From an uncultured Muribaculaceae bacterium (GTDB lineage: Bacteria; Bacteroidota; Bacteroidia; Bacteroidales; Muribaculaceae): DNA of 64,000 nt. The translations under genes were made by a program, and so were the position numbers. Positions 47,219 to 55,367 of this stretch are shown here, piece by piece. Numbering within the stretch: the first letter of the stretch is position 1; each line of letters begins with the position of its first letter. The notes under the pieces are model-generated. The model worked only from the letters and a program-made list of their open reading frames with translations, was not told the DNA's origin and made no database searches. The stretch is from NCBI GenBank assembly GCA_910587355.1, contig CAJUKF010000010.1:1-64000 (forward strand), written 5' to 3'.

Positions 47219-47255
47219 ATATCCTTGTGCCTCAGATAAAGAGACACAAGGATAT
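47219..47255 (-). terminator. Long hairpin between guaB and the SurA-like operon
   Basis: A perfect 11-bp inverted repeat, ATATCCTTGTG (47219-47229) / CACAAGGATAT (47245-47255), extended inward by CTC/GAG. On the minus strand six T occur at 47209-47204, about 10 bp on, so it may end guaB transcription. A leader function for the foldase gene is possible. Confidence 0.65.
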
Positions 47256-47274
47256 AACGTTATGAGATTATAAA

Positions 47275-48756
47275 TTATTGTGCGCCGGCGCTGTAATTGG
47301 GAGCTTCTGCCGTAATGGCCACGTCGTGCGGATGGCTTTCAGCCACACCGGCATTGGTGATGCGGGTGAACTGAGCCTTGTGCAGAGCCTCAATATCGGG
47401 AGCGCCGCAGTAACCCATACCGGCACGGAGACCGCCGACCATCTGATATACCACCTCATAGAGGTTGCCCTTGAAGGGCACACGCGCAGCAATACCTTCG
47501 GGAACGAGTTTCTTCACATCAGTCTCGTTGTCCTGGAAATAACGGTCTTTCGAACCTTTTTCCATAGCCTCGAGAGAGCCCATGCCGCGGTACGACTTAT
47601 ACTTACGGCCATTGAAGATAATGGTATCACCGGGCGACTCTTCCACGCCTGCAAGCATACCGCCGAGCATTACAGAGTGTGCGCCTGCAGCGAGAGCCTT
47701 GACAATGTCGCCCGAATAACGGATGCCTCCGTCGGCAATCAGAGGCACACCGGTGCCTTCGAGAGCCTTGGCCACATCGTAGACAGCCGAAAGCTGGGGA
47801 ACTCCCACACCGGCAATAATACGGGTTGTGCAGATTGAACCCGGGCCAATGCCTACCTTGACACCGTCAGCGCCGTTCTCAACGAGATATTTCGCAGCTT
47901 CGCCAGTGGCGATATTGCCTACGACTACATCGATTTCGGGATATTTGGCTTTAATGGCGCGAAGGGTGCCTACTACACCTTTGGAGTGGCCGTGGGCAGT
48001 GTCAATCACGATAGCGTCGACACCGGCGGCAACAAGAGCGTCGACACGCTGCATCGAATCGGGGGTGACACCTACGCCGGCAGCGACACGGAGACGGCCG
48101 CGGCTGTCCTTGCATGCATTGGGCTTGTCTTTGGCTTTTGTAATGTCTTTATAGGTAACCAGTCCGATAAGCTTGCCGTTGTTGTCGACAACGGGGAGCT
48201 TCTCTATTTTGTGCGACTGGAGAATGTCGGCGGCTTCCTCAAGATTTGTTGCAGCCGAAGTCGTGACGAGATTTTCCTTAGTCATAACCTCGTCGATGAG
48301 ACGGTCGGGATTACGTTCAAAACGGAGGTCTCGGTTGGTGACGATACCGACAAGCTTGCCTTCCTCGTCGACTACAGGAATACCGCCGATGTGGTATTCG
48401 CTCATCATGTGCAGGGCATCGGCGACAGTAGAGCCACGCCGAATGGTGACAGGGTCGTAAATCATGCCGTTCTCGGCGCGCTTGACAGCGTGTACCTGAC
48501 GGGCCTGCTCGGCAATAGGCATATTCTTATGAATCACGCCCAGACCGCCTTCGCGGGCAATGGCAATAGCGAGCTGCGCCTCGGTGACAGTGTCCATAGC
48601 AGCCGACACCAGAGGCACATTCAATGTTATGTTGCGGGAAAAACGGGTTTGTAACTTTACTTCACGCGGAAGAACCTCGGAGTACGCCGGAATCAGCAGT
48701 ACATCATCAAAGGTAAGTCCGTCCATTCTTACTCTGTCTGCAATAAATGAGTTCAT
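47275..48756 (-). CDS. guaB: Inosine-5'-monophosphate dehydrogenase
   Basis: Rate-limiting enzyme of guanine nucleotide synthesis, IMP to XMP, 493 residues. It starts MNSFIADRVRMDGLTFDDVLLIPAYSEVLP. A pair of CBS domains is inserted at about 95-210 (MSEYHIGGIPVVDEEGKLVGIVTNRDLRF and ILQSHKIEKLPVVDNNGKLIGLVTYKD). The catalytic Cys309 lies in GPGSICTTR, and the flap region includes YRGMGSLEAM. The frame is open to 48843, but the start at 48756 matches the family and lies downstream of the -7 element. Confidence 0.97.
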   Translation of the reverse strand: MNSFIADRVRMDGLTFDDVLLIPAYSEVLPREVKLQTRFSRNITLNVPLVSAAMDTVTEAQLAIAIAREGGLGVIHKNMPIAEQARQVHAVKRAENGMIYDPVTIRRGSTVADALHMMSEYHIGGIPVVDEEGKLVGIVTNRDLRFERNPDRLIDEVMTKENLVTTSAATNLEEAADILQSHKIEKLPVVDNNGKLIGLVTYKDITKAKDKPNACKDSRGRLRVAAGVGVTPDSMQRVDALVAAGVDAIVIDTAHGHSKGVVGTLRAIKAKYPEIDVVVGNIATGEAAKYLVENGADGVKVGIGPGSICTTRIIAGVGVPQLSAVYDVAKALEGTGVPLIADGGIRYSGDIVKALAAGAHSVMLGGMLAGVEESPGDTIIFNGRKYKSYRGMGSLEAMEKGSKDRYFQDNETDVKKLVPEGIAARVPFKGNLYEVVYQMVGGLRAGMGYCGAPDIEALHKAQFTRITNAGVAESHPHDVAITAEAPNYSAGAQ

Positions 48757-48779
48757 GTGGATATGATTTTTATTGCGTG

Positions 48780-48787
48780 CAAAGGTA
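48780..48787 (-). promoter_or_regulatory. -7 element for guaB
   Basis: On the minus strand TACCTTTG (48787-48780), 24 nt before the guaB start codon. The -33 position is not well matched. Confidence 0.5.
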
Positions 48788-48832
48788 GCAATTTTTTTTG
48801 AGTTGTGAGCTATCAGGCACGGCCAAATTTTG

Positions 48833-48840
48833 TAATTTTG
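48833..48840 (+). promoter_or_regulatory. -7 element for the BASS transporter gene
   Basis: TAATTTTG, 21 nt before the ATG at 48861. No TTTG at the ideal distance. Confidence 0.45.
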
Positions 48841-48860
48841 CACCTCAGAAGATTTTTCAG

Positions 48861-49781
48861 ATGAAAGCCGCTTATATACGTCAGCGCCTGAAGCCGTGGA
48901 TATTGCCGCTCGCCATGCTTTTCGGTGCTTTGTTCCACTCCGCTATCGACGCCATGCAGTGGATGGTGCCATATCTCATTTTCGTGATGCTATTTATCAC
49001 TTTCTGCCGGGTGAAACCGTCGGAATTACGTCCCTCGGGCATGATATGGAGCCTGCTTGCCGTGCAGCTCATCGGCTCAGCAGTTCTTTTCTTCGCGCTC
49101 CGGCCCATTGGGTTGCCGCTTGCACAAGCCGCTTTCATCTGCGTGCTCTGCCCCACCGCCACCGCCGCCCCGGTGGTCACCGGTATGCTGGGAGGCTCAA
49201 TCGCAAAAGTGGCCACATACTCTATCGCCAGCAATCTGGTGGTGGCTCTCACGGCACCGTTTCTTTTCATTCTCGCCGGCGCAGCCGACACGGGACAGAC
49301 CTTTTTTGAGGAATTCAGTGCCATCGCCTTGCACGTGGCTCCGTTGATTCTGCTTCCGCTGATTTCTGCTTTTATACTATATTATGTATGGCGCCCGGCG
49401 CACGATGCTGTAGACCGCTGTCAGGGCGTTTCTTTTTATATATGGGCGGTGTCACTGCTGCTCGTAGTGGGCAAATCGGTATCGTTCGTTCTCTCCGAGC
49501 CGGCTGATGCCATTCCCGAAATGATAGCGATAGCATTGTTGTCCGCATTGCTCTGCATACTGCAGTTCGTAGCCGGCCGCAGAATCGGAGCACGCTACGG
49601 CGACCGTATTTCCGCAGCTCAGGGTCTCGGACAGAAAAACACCGTACTTGCCATATGGCTCACCCTCACTTATCTCAATCCGATAGCGTCAATCGGACCG
49701 GCGGCATATGTGCTGTGGCAGAATTCCATCAACTCGGCACAGCTGTATTACAAGATGAAGAAGACCACCCAGGCCCGATGA
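48861..49781 (+). CDS. Bile acid:sodium symporter (BASS) family transporter
   Basis: Integral membrane protein of 306 residues with about 9-10 TM segments. It has the conserved CPTATAAPVVTGMLGGS crossing region, Asn in YSIASNLVVALTAP, and GLGQKNTVLAIWLTL in the second half, as in the SBF/BASS superfamily. Members move bile acids, pantoate, pyruvate or other anions with sodium; the substrate here is unknown. The start at 48861 is chosen over 48798 because the upstream part carries the -7 element. A Crp/Fnr regulator follows 69 bp downstream. Confidence 0.85.
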   Translation: MKAAYIRQRLKPWILPLAMLFGALFHSAIDAMQWMVPYLIFVMLFITFCRVKPSELRPSGMIWSLLAVQLIGSAVLFFALRPIGLPLAQAAFICVLCPTATAAPVVTGMLGGSIAKVATYSIASNLVVALTAPFLFILAGAADTGQTFFEEFSAIALHVAPLILLPLISAFILYYVWRPAHDAVDRCQGVSFYIWAVSLLLVVGKSVSFVLSEPADAIPEMIAIALLSALLCILQFVAGRRIGARYGDRISAAQGLGQKNTVLAIWLTLTYLNPIASIGPAAYVLWQNSINSAQLYYKMKKTTQAR

Positions 49782-49850
49782 ACAAAGAAGGCTTCAGCGG
49801 CGTTAAAATATCAATTATTAGCCTGAATTAAGGCATAGAAAGGATTATAT

Positions 49851-50570
49851 ATGGCAAGTATGTTCGAGATTCTGATGAATCTGCCGCTGTTTCGCGGCGT
49901 TTCGCATGAGAAACTGGCGCAGGTAGTCGGAGAGGCCAAATTTCATTTTTTGAAATATCCTGCCGGTGAGCTTGTGGTCCGTGAAGGCGAAAGCTGCACA
50001 CACATCGCATTTGTGATTTCTGGCGCCGTACGCACTACTATCGAAAATTCCACCGGTCGCTTCGCAGTAAGCCAGACACTGACAGCTCCGGCTGTCATAG
50101 CGCCCCAGTTTTTATTCGGACGCAAAACCGCATATCCTGGCACCGCTGAAGCTCTCGAACCTACCGGCATACTTAAAATCTCGAAAAACGATTATATAAA
50201 TATACTCAACAGCGACCACGTATTCCTGTTTAATTACCTCAACATTCTTTCGGTAGGCGCTCAGACTTCAATGACGGGTCTTATGTCGCTTACCTCGGGC
50301 TCAATCGACGAGCGTATCGCATACTGGATTGTAGCCCTGACCCAATCGGGTGGCAAAGACATAAAACTCACTTGCCGCAAACGCGATTTGTGCTCGCTCT
50401 TTGGCTCTCAGAGAGCGACCTTTGAAAACGCACTCTCTTCAATGAAAGACCGCGGACTCATTGACTACACAAACAAAGAGCTCTCGGTGCTCAACCGAAG
50501 CGGCTTGCTCGCGCTGCTGGTAAACAATGCGGAGACTCGCGAAGACGAGCCCGACATATTTACAGAATAA
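49851..50570 (+). CDS. Crp/Fnr family transcriptional regulator
   Basis: A 239-residue DNA-binding regulator. The N-terminal cyclic-nucleotide-binding-like beta-roll covers about 8-120 (FEILMNLPLFRGVSHEKLAQVV, VVREGESCTHIAFVISGAVR). A dimerisation helix (about 120-150) and a C-terminal winged helix (LTCRKRDLCSLFGSQRATFENALSSMKDRGLI) follow. No FNR-type cysteine cluster is present in the N-terminus, so an Fe-S oxygen sensor is unlikely. Ligand and targets are unknown; adjacency to the BASS transporter hints at a link. Confidence 0.9.
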   Translation: MASMFEILMNLPLFRGVSHEKLAQVVGEAKFHFLKYPAGELVVREGESCTHIAFVISGAVRTTIENSTGRFAVSQTLTAPAVIAPQFLFGRKTAYPGTAEALEPTGILKISKNDYINILNSDHVFLFNYLNILSVGAQTSMTGLMSLTSGSIDERIAYWIVALTQSGGKDIKLTCRKRDLCSLFGSQRATFENALSSMKDRGLIDYTNKELSVLNRSGLLALLVNNAETREDEPDIFTE

Positions 50571-50594
50571 TCAAAAAAACATTTCATAACTACC

Positions 50595-50626
50595 AAAAGG
50601 GCCCCATCTCACGATGAGACCCTTTT
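50595..50626. terminator. Terminator after the Crp/Fnr gene, roughly symmetric
   Basis: AAAAGGG (50595-50601) and TCTCA (50607-50611) pair with TGAGACCCTTTT (50615-50626), leaving a CCCCA bulge. A and T tracts on both sides allow use in either direction. Confidence 0.72.
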
Positions 50627-50716
50627 GGGCTGTGAGAACAGAATTCTCACTTCGAACAAAATGGTTGTTTTAAGACTTGTGTAAAAACTTTTCGTTTGTT
50701 TACTAGCCATTATAAC
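50595..50716 (-). ncRNA. Candidate small RNA in the 346-bp gap between the Crp/Fnr and DUF6377 genes
   Basis: On the minus strand TAACTTTG (50730-50723) is an exact -7 element with no gene downstream on that strand before the Crp/Fnr gene. A transcript from about 50716 would be near 120 nt. It would contain a hairpin (GTGAGAA / TTCTCAC, 50632-50650) and end at the terminator stem at 50595. No -33 match, so this is a weak prediction. The rest of the gap (50731-50858) is AT-rich with a C7 run at 50825-50831. Confidence 0.28.
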
Positions 50717-50858
50717 TTGATGCAAAGTTAGTGACATGACAGCGTACTTTTTTATAAAATATAAGTAAAATCAAAGTATAGCATAACATATATACTCACT
50801 AACTTATTGTTAACCAATAAAATACCCCCCCGGTTTGTGATGCGAAATATAAATGAAT

Positions 50859-50889
50859 TTTGTTTATATAGAGGATTGTAGTATCTTTG
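50859..50889 (+). promoter_or_regulatory. Canonical promoter of the DUF6377 regulator gene
   Basis: TTTG (50859-50862), exactly 19 nt, TATCTTTG (50882-50889), 27 nt before the ATG at 50917. Confidence 0.85.
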
Positions 50890-50916
50890 CAATGTCGTAT
50901 ATATGACACAAAAGCT

Positions 50917-52485
50917 ATGAAAAGACTCCGTCACATTATATCTCTTACAATAATTCTGCTGTGCGCCCCTGCCATATCGGCAAAGCTCGATATTCATAAC
51001 AAAGAGCTTACCGACAGCCTTACAGAACTGCTCGATAACATTGATTCACATGTCGAAGCGAGAGAGAAATATCTCAAAGGTCTTAAGGCACGGTACTATA
51101 ATACAGCCGGCCGCGTAAAAATAGAAAGCGCCGGCTCCATTGCCGACTGCTACATGCTCACCGACCTTGACTCAGCCTCTCAATATTACCGTCTTGCTCT
51201 GCTCGAAGCGCGCAGAAACGGCATGCGGGACACCGTAACAATATATCAATACAAATATCAGTCGCTCCTGCCGGCAATAGGCGTTACAAAAGAAGCCATC
51301 GAGTGGTTTGAAAACATCAGCACTGCCGGCATGAAAGAAGATATAAAACGTGCGCACTGGCTCGCCGGCAGCCAGATTTATCATACATCATACCAGCTGT
51401 ATCCTCAGGGACCGCTAAAACGTGCATACAGACTAAAAACGCGCATGGCCATTGATTCACTCAGAATGTACTATCCCCCATCGTCAAGCATCACCCAGTA
51501 TCTCGATGCGCTGGCCTATCTTCTGAACGATGACCCGAATATGGCGGCAGCAAACTTTATCAGCGCACTGCCGGGCCTCGAGAAGCACAGCGAGCTTGCC
51601 GACAATGCGATGCTGCACATCGCCCAATACTATAAGGATAAGCCCGAATACTACCAGGCATACATGCGCTTTCTAATGCAACGTGCAATAAAGACGCTCA
51701 ACCGCGGCATTATACGTCCCGACGCACTAATCGCACTTGCCGGAGAACTGAAAACCAGCGGATACGACTCTCTTGCCGACAGATGTTATAACCTCGCGCT
51801 ATCGACGGAGGAACATTCATATCTGAGAGTTTACCGCCATTATAAGCGCAATGACCTATGGATGGACCAATTCAACAAATCAAGAAAAAGGTCGATAAAT
51901 CTCTCAATCATCTCTACCGGACTGATGACTTTATTGATTGCAGCCATTATAGTGATAATACGCGAGCAAAAAAAACTGCAAAAAAAAGAAACGGAACTTC
52001 AGAAAGCGTGGAAAGGTATTGAGACTGCAGAACACGACTCGCATCTTGTGACAGACAACCTTATAGAACTTATGTTTCTGTCGGCCGAACAACTGCGCGA
52101 ATACAATCTCTTTGTATTACGCAAATTAAAAGCAGGACAATCCAAAAGCCTTTTTGACGAAATCGAGACAGGGAAATATCAGAGCCGGATGCACAGCAGA
52201 TATTTTCAGGTTTTCGACAGCGAGTTTCTGAAAACATTCCCCGATTTCATCGACAAGCTCAACACTCTGCTGCAACCCGACAAGCAACTGAAACTGCAGG
52301 CAGGCGACCGCCTGACACCCGAACTGCGCATCGCAGCTTTCATACGCCTCGGGGTCAGTGACTCAACACGAATCGCGGGTGCGCTCAACCTCTCGCTCAA
52401 TACAATCTATACTTACCGCAACAGGCTTCGCAGCCGCGCCGTAGACCGCGAAAACTTTGATGCGATGCTGCTGAAAATAACGTGA
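50917..52485 (+). CDS. DUF6377-type membrane regulator with TPR-like sensor and C-terminal HTH
   Basis: A 522-residue protein. The signal peptide (about 1-22, ending AISAK) precedes a periplasmic helical TPR-like region (about 25-320). One TM segment follows at about 327-349 (SIISTGLMTLLIAAIIVII), then a coiled coil (REQKKLQKKETELQKAWKGIE). The C-terminal cytoplasmic domain ends in a LuxR-like helix-turn-helix (LTPELRIAAFIRLGVSDSTRIAGALNLSLNTIYTYRNRLRSRA). This is a one-component transmembrane regulator layout typical of Bacteroidetes. The signal and targets are unknown. The ATG at 50917 lies after the promoter; the upstream open frame does not. Confidence 0.83.
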   Translation: MKRLRHIISLTIILLCAPAISAKLDIHNKELTDSLTELLDNIDSHVEAREKYLKGLKARYYNTAGRVKIESAGSIADCYMLTDLDSASQYYRLALLEARRNGMRDTVTIYQYKYQSLLPAIGVTKEAIEWFENISTAGMKEDIKRAHWLAGSQIYHTSYQLYPQGPLKRAYRLKTRMAIDSLRMYYPPSSSITQYLDALAYLLNDDPNMAAANFISALPGLEKHSELADNAMLHIAQYYKDKPEYYQAYMRFLMQRAIKTLNRGIIRPDALIALAGELKTSGYDSLADRCYNLALSTEEHSYLRVYRHYKRNDLWMDQFNKSRKRSINLSIISTGLMTLLIAAIIVIIREQKKLQKKETELQKAWKGIETAEHDSHLVTDNLIELMFLSAEQLREYNLFVLRKLKAGQSKSLFDEIETGKYQSRMHSRYFQVFDSEFLKTFPDFIDKLNTLLQPDKQLKLQAGDRLTPELRIAAFIRLGVSDSTRIAGALNLSLNTIYTYRNRLRSRAVDRENFDAMLLKIT

Positions 52486-52488
52486 GAC

Positions 52489-53448
52489 TCAATCAAGCAC
52501 TATAAGCGAAGTAGCCTCGCTGCGAGGGAGCACCGACAGGCGCAAACGGCTGTCGGCGACAGCATCTTCGCCCGTAACCCCTATACCGACAGACTCAAGC
52601 GCATTGCGCACTGTGGCGAGTGCAATCTGCGGAGTATTGTTGTCCTGGCTGAGATGACACAGAAACACCCGTTTAAGCCCGGCAGAGCGGGCTATAGCGG
52701 CGAGATAACGTGCCGTGTCGGCATTGTCGAGATGTCCGATAGTGGAGGCTATACGCGCCTTAAGATGGACGGGATAGCGTCCGTTGCGCAGCATCTCCGC
52801 ATCGTAATTACTCTCTATCATCAGATTGTGCGTGCGACGCATGTATTCGTCGGCACGTGACGTGATTGTACCGGTATCCGTCGTGACCACAAAAGTTGTA
52901 CCGCCTCCCTCTATGCAGAAACCGGCGTTATCTGTGCCGTCGTGACTGGTCTCGAAAGCGGTGACGGTGAAAATTCCGGCCTGAAAAGGAAATTCCTTGA
53001 AAATGGGAGTATGATAGTCCTTAATCCGGCGCGAGATGCTGTGGCGCCGAAGCAGACCGTTGAAAGCCTTTGCAGTAGCAAAAATACGCATCTGCCTGTA
53101 TCGGCGCAGAATGGCATATGCAAAGCGCACATGGTCGCTGTGGTCGTGCGTAAGAAGTATTCCTACGATACTCTCGGGATTTATGCTGTTGGCCTTCAGC
53201 TGCTCGATTACATAGTTGTTGTCAACACCGGCATCTATGAGCAGACCACACGAAGGGGTGCCGATATACGCGCAATTGCCGCTGCTGCCGCTGCCGAATG
53301 ACATGAAACATACCCTTTCGGGAGCCTCGAGAGCACTTTCGCTCATGGGCAGCAACTCGCCCCCGTCGCTGTCTGCAGCCACATCGAAAAGTCCCGGATG
53401 ATTTCTCCAGAAAGCTTCCTGATTCCGTTTCTGACGTCTGCGGCTCAT
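52489..53448 (-). CDS. MBL-fold metallo-hydrolase, YycJ/WalJ-like
   Basis: A 319-residue metallo-beta-lactamase-fold protein. The N-terminal 45 residues are an Arg/acidic extension. The core begins VCFMSFGSGSSGNCAYIGT and carries the metal motif THDHSDH (100-106), then FETSHDGTDNAGFCI, TDTG, NLMIESNYD and IGHLDNADTARYL. The YycJ group is a putative exonuclease or phosphodiesterase; no biochemical role can be asserted here. It lies 2 bp after the methyltransferase gene on the minus strand, as an operon. Confidence 0.88.
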   Translation of the reverse strand: MSRRRQKRNQEAFWRNHPGLFDVAADSDGGELLPMSESALEAPERVCFMSFGSGSSGNCAYIGTPSCGLLIDAGVDNNYVIEQLKANSINPESIVGILLTHDHSDHVRFAYAILRRYRQMRIFATAKAFNGLLRRHSISRRIKDYHTPIFKEFPFQAGIFTVTAFETSHDGTDNAGFCIEGGGTTFVVTTDTGTITSRADEYMRRTHNLMIESNYDAEMLRNGRYPVHLKARIASTIGHLDNADTARYLAAIARSAGLKRVFLCHLSQDNNTPQIALATVRNALESVGIGVTGEDAVADSRLRLSVLPRSEATSLIVLD

Positions 53449-53450
53449 AA

Positions 53451-54161
53451 TCAGGAATACAGGAGGAATATGGCCGGGCGTTTGGCGTAATCATATCTCT
53501 GACTCCGCCACCACGCCAGCGGACGTGTAATAATATGTTCATCCGGCCCCGTAATATCGCAGGCCACGCATAACTTAAGATTCGGAGGAAGAGAGGTTGC
53601 CAGTTCGGCAATCAGACGGTTGTTGCGGTAAGGCGTCTCGATAAAAATCTGGGTCTGATGCCGCACAGCGATATCACGTGTCAGCTGACGGAAAGCAGCC
53701 GCACGAGCCCTGGCATCTATCGGCAGATAGCCGAGGAACGCAAAACTCTGGCCGTTGAAGCCAGAGGCCATCAGTGACATAATGATACTCGAGGGCCCCA
53801 CAAGCGGCACCACCTGCACATCGGCGGCCTGCGCCGCAGCGACAAGGTCGGCACCGGGGTCAGCGACCGCCGGACATCCTGCCTCACTTATTACGCCGAT
53901 ATTGTTTCCTTCGAGCGCAGGAGCCAGCATCCGCGTCACCTGCTCGGGAGCGGTATGCTCGTTGAGCACCTCGAAATGAAGGGAATCTATGTCTATGCTC
54001 TTGTCACAAGCCTTGAGGAAACGGCGTGCCGTACGCAGCTCTTCAACCACGAAATAGCGTATCGTGCTGAGAAGCTGAATATTCCTGAGCGGCAACACCT
54101 CGGCTGGATTTCCACCAGGAGTAAGATTTGACGGCAATAAATATATTTTTCCTTTTGGCAT
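53451..54161 (-). CDS. RsmI-family SAM-dependent methyltransferase (tetrapyrrole-methylase fold)
   Basis: A 236-residue class III methyltransferase. It shows RYFVVEELRTARRFLKA, GVISEAGCPAVADPGADLVAAA and VVPLVGPSSIIMSLMASGF, which are RsmI-like motifs. RsmI 2'-O-methylates C1402 of 16S rRNA. This protein is shorter than canonical RsmI (about 285) and starts with a different N-terminus (MPKGKIYLLPSNL). It may be the Bacteroidetes paralogue with an undefined target. The frame extends to 54386, but the start at 54161 is just after a TAACTTTG promoter element. Confidence 0.85.
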   Translation of the reverse strand: MPKGKIYLLPSNLTPGGNPAEVLPLRNIQLLSTIRYFVVEELRTARRFLKACDKSIDIDSLHFEVLNEHTAPEQVTRMLAPALEGNNIGVISEAGCPAVADPGADLVAAAQAADVQVVPLVGPSSIIMSLMASGFNGQSFAFLGYLPIDARARAAAFRQLTRDIAVRHQTQIFIETPYRNNRLIAELATSLPPNLKLCVACDITGPDEHIITRPLAWWRSQRYDYAKRPAIFLLYS

Positions 54162-54166
54162 AGGTG

Positions 54167-54174
54167 CAAAGTTA
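54167..54174 (-). promoter_or_regulatory. -7 element for the RsmI-like/MBL operon
   Basis: On the minus strand TAACTTTG (54174-54167) ends only 6 nt before the start codon at 54161. The transcript would therefore be almost leaderless, or a slightly different start is used. Confidence 0.5.
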
Positions 54175-54278
54175 CGAAAAAATACCGTAAAAGCCTCTTT
54201 TGGGCAACGCGAAATACCGGAATCGGCGAAAATTTGATAAAGAGAAGCATGAATTGCAAGAATTAGACTGAAATTTCG

Positions 54279-54286
54279 TAATTTTG
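54279..54286 (+). promoter_or_regulatory. -7 element for asd
   Basis: TAATTTTG, 59 nt before the asd ATG. A TTG at 54254 lies 22 nt upstream as a weak -33 candidate. Confidence 0.5.
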
Positions 54287-54344
54287 CGGGCGAAAACAGA
54301 CCCTGTTGTCCATACTGAATTTTAGAGACATACTCCAGAGAAAA

Positions 54345-55358
54345 ATGAACATTGCTATTGTCGGCGCGTCGGGCGCCGTAGGACAAGAGTTTTTACGCGT
54401 ACTTGAAAACGCACCAATCACCATTGACAACCTCCGGCTTTTCGGTTCACAGCGCAGCGCCGGACGCACTTACACATTCCGCGGCACTGAGACCGAACCG
54501 GTACGACTTCTTACCGCCAACCCCGAAGACTTCCAGGACATCGATTTTGCTTTCGTATCCGCCGGAGCATCTGCATCGCGCCAGTACGCCGACACAATCA
54601 CGGCCCGCGGCGCGATAATGATTGACAACTCAAGCGCATTCCGCATGGACGACGACGTGCCTCTGGTCGTGCCGGAGGTAAACGGTGACGACGCATTCAA
54701 CGCTCCCCGCGGCATTATCGCCAATCCCAACTGTACTACCATACAGATGGTCGTGGCCCTCAAACCCATAAACGACCTCAGCCCCATCCGCCGTGTGCAT
54801 GTGGCCACTTATCAGGCAGCAAGCGGTGCCGGAGCCACCGGCATGGAAGAACTCGCTCTTCAGACACGTCAGATTGTCAACGGAGAGGAGCCTACCGTAA
54901 AGAAATTCGTAAGCCAGCTCGCTTTCAACCTCATTCCGCATATCGATGTGTTCACCGACAACGGTTACACCAAGGAAGAAATGAAAATGCACTGCGAGAC
55001 CAAGAAAATAATGCACGCACCCGAACTCGAAGTAAGCGCCACCTGCGTACGTGTGCCTGTGATGCGCGCGCACAGCGAGGCAATCTGGGCCGAGACCGAG
55101 CGAGAACTTAGCCTCGATGAAGTGCGCGAAGCATTCGGTCATGCCACGGGCGTGGTGCTCATGGACAAAACCGAAGCCTTAGGTTATCCGCAGCCGCTCG
55201 ACAAAGCCGGGTCGGACCCCGTATATGTGGGTCGCGTGCGCAAAGACCTCGCAAATCCCAAGGGAATCACATTCTGGACGGTCGCCGACCAAATCCGTAA
55301 AGGCGCCGCCCTCAATGCAGTGCAGATAGCCCTCTATATCATCGCGCACCGCAAATAA
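54345..55358 (+). CDS. asd: Aspartate-semialdehyde dehydrogenase
   Basis: NADPH-dependent reduction of aspartyl phosphate, the branch point to lysine/diaminopimelate, threonine and methionine. It has 337 residues. The Rossmann motif is IVGASGAVGQEFL (4-16). The catalytic Cys130 lies in NPNCTTIQM, and QAASGAGATGMEEL and RVPVMRAHSEAIW are also present. The frame extends to 54306, but homologues start at MNIAIVGASGAVG. The antiporter gene follows within 10 bp. Confidence 0.97.
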   Translation: MNIAIVGASGAVGQEFLRVLENAPITIDNLRLFGSQRSAGRTYTFRGTETEPVRLLTANPEDFQDIDFAFVSAGASASRQYADTITARGAIMIDNSSAFRMDDDVPLVVPEVNGDDAFNAPRGIIANPNCTTIQMVVALKPINDLSPIRRVHVATYQAASGAGATGMEELALQTRQIVNGEEPTVKKFVSQLAFNLIPHIDVFTDNGYTKEEMKMHCETKKIMHAPELEVSATCVRVPVMRAHSEAIWAETERELSLDEVREAFGHATGVVLMDKTEALGYPQPLDKAGSDPVYVGRVRKDLANPKGITFWTVADQIRKGAALNAVQIALYIIAHRK

Positions 55359-55367
55359 ACCGTGCCG

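Noticed and set aside
47254..47263. ATAACGTTAT palindrome after guaB
   Set aside because: Ten AT-rich bases are expected by chance, and they lie in a 3' region with no promoter.
46219..47265. Open frame of 348 codons opposite the SurA-like gene
   Set aside because: Shadow of the well-supported minus-strand foldase gene, with no family features.
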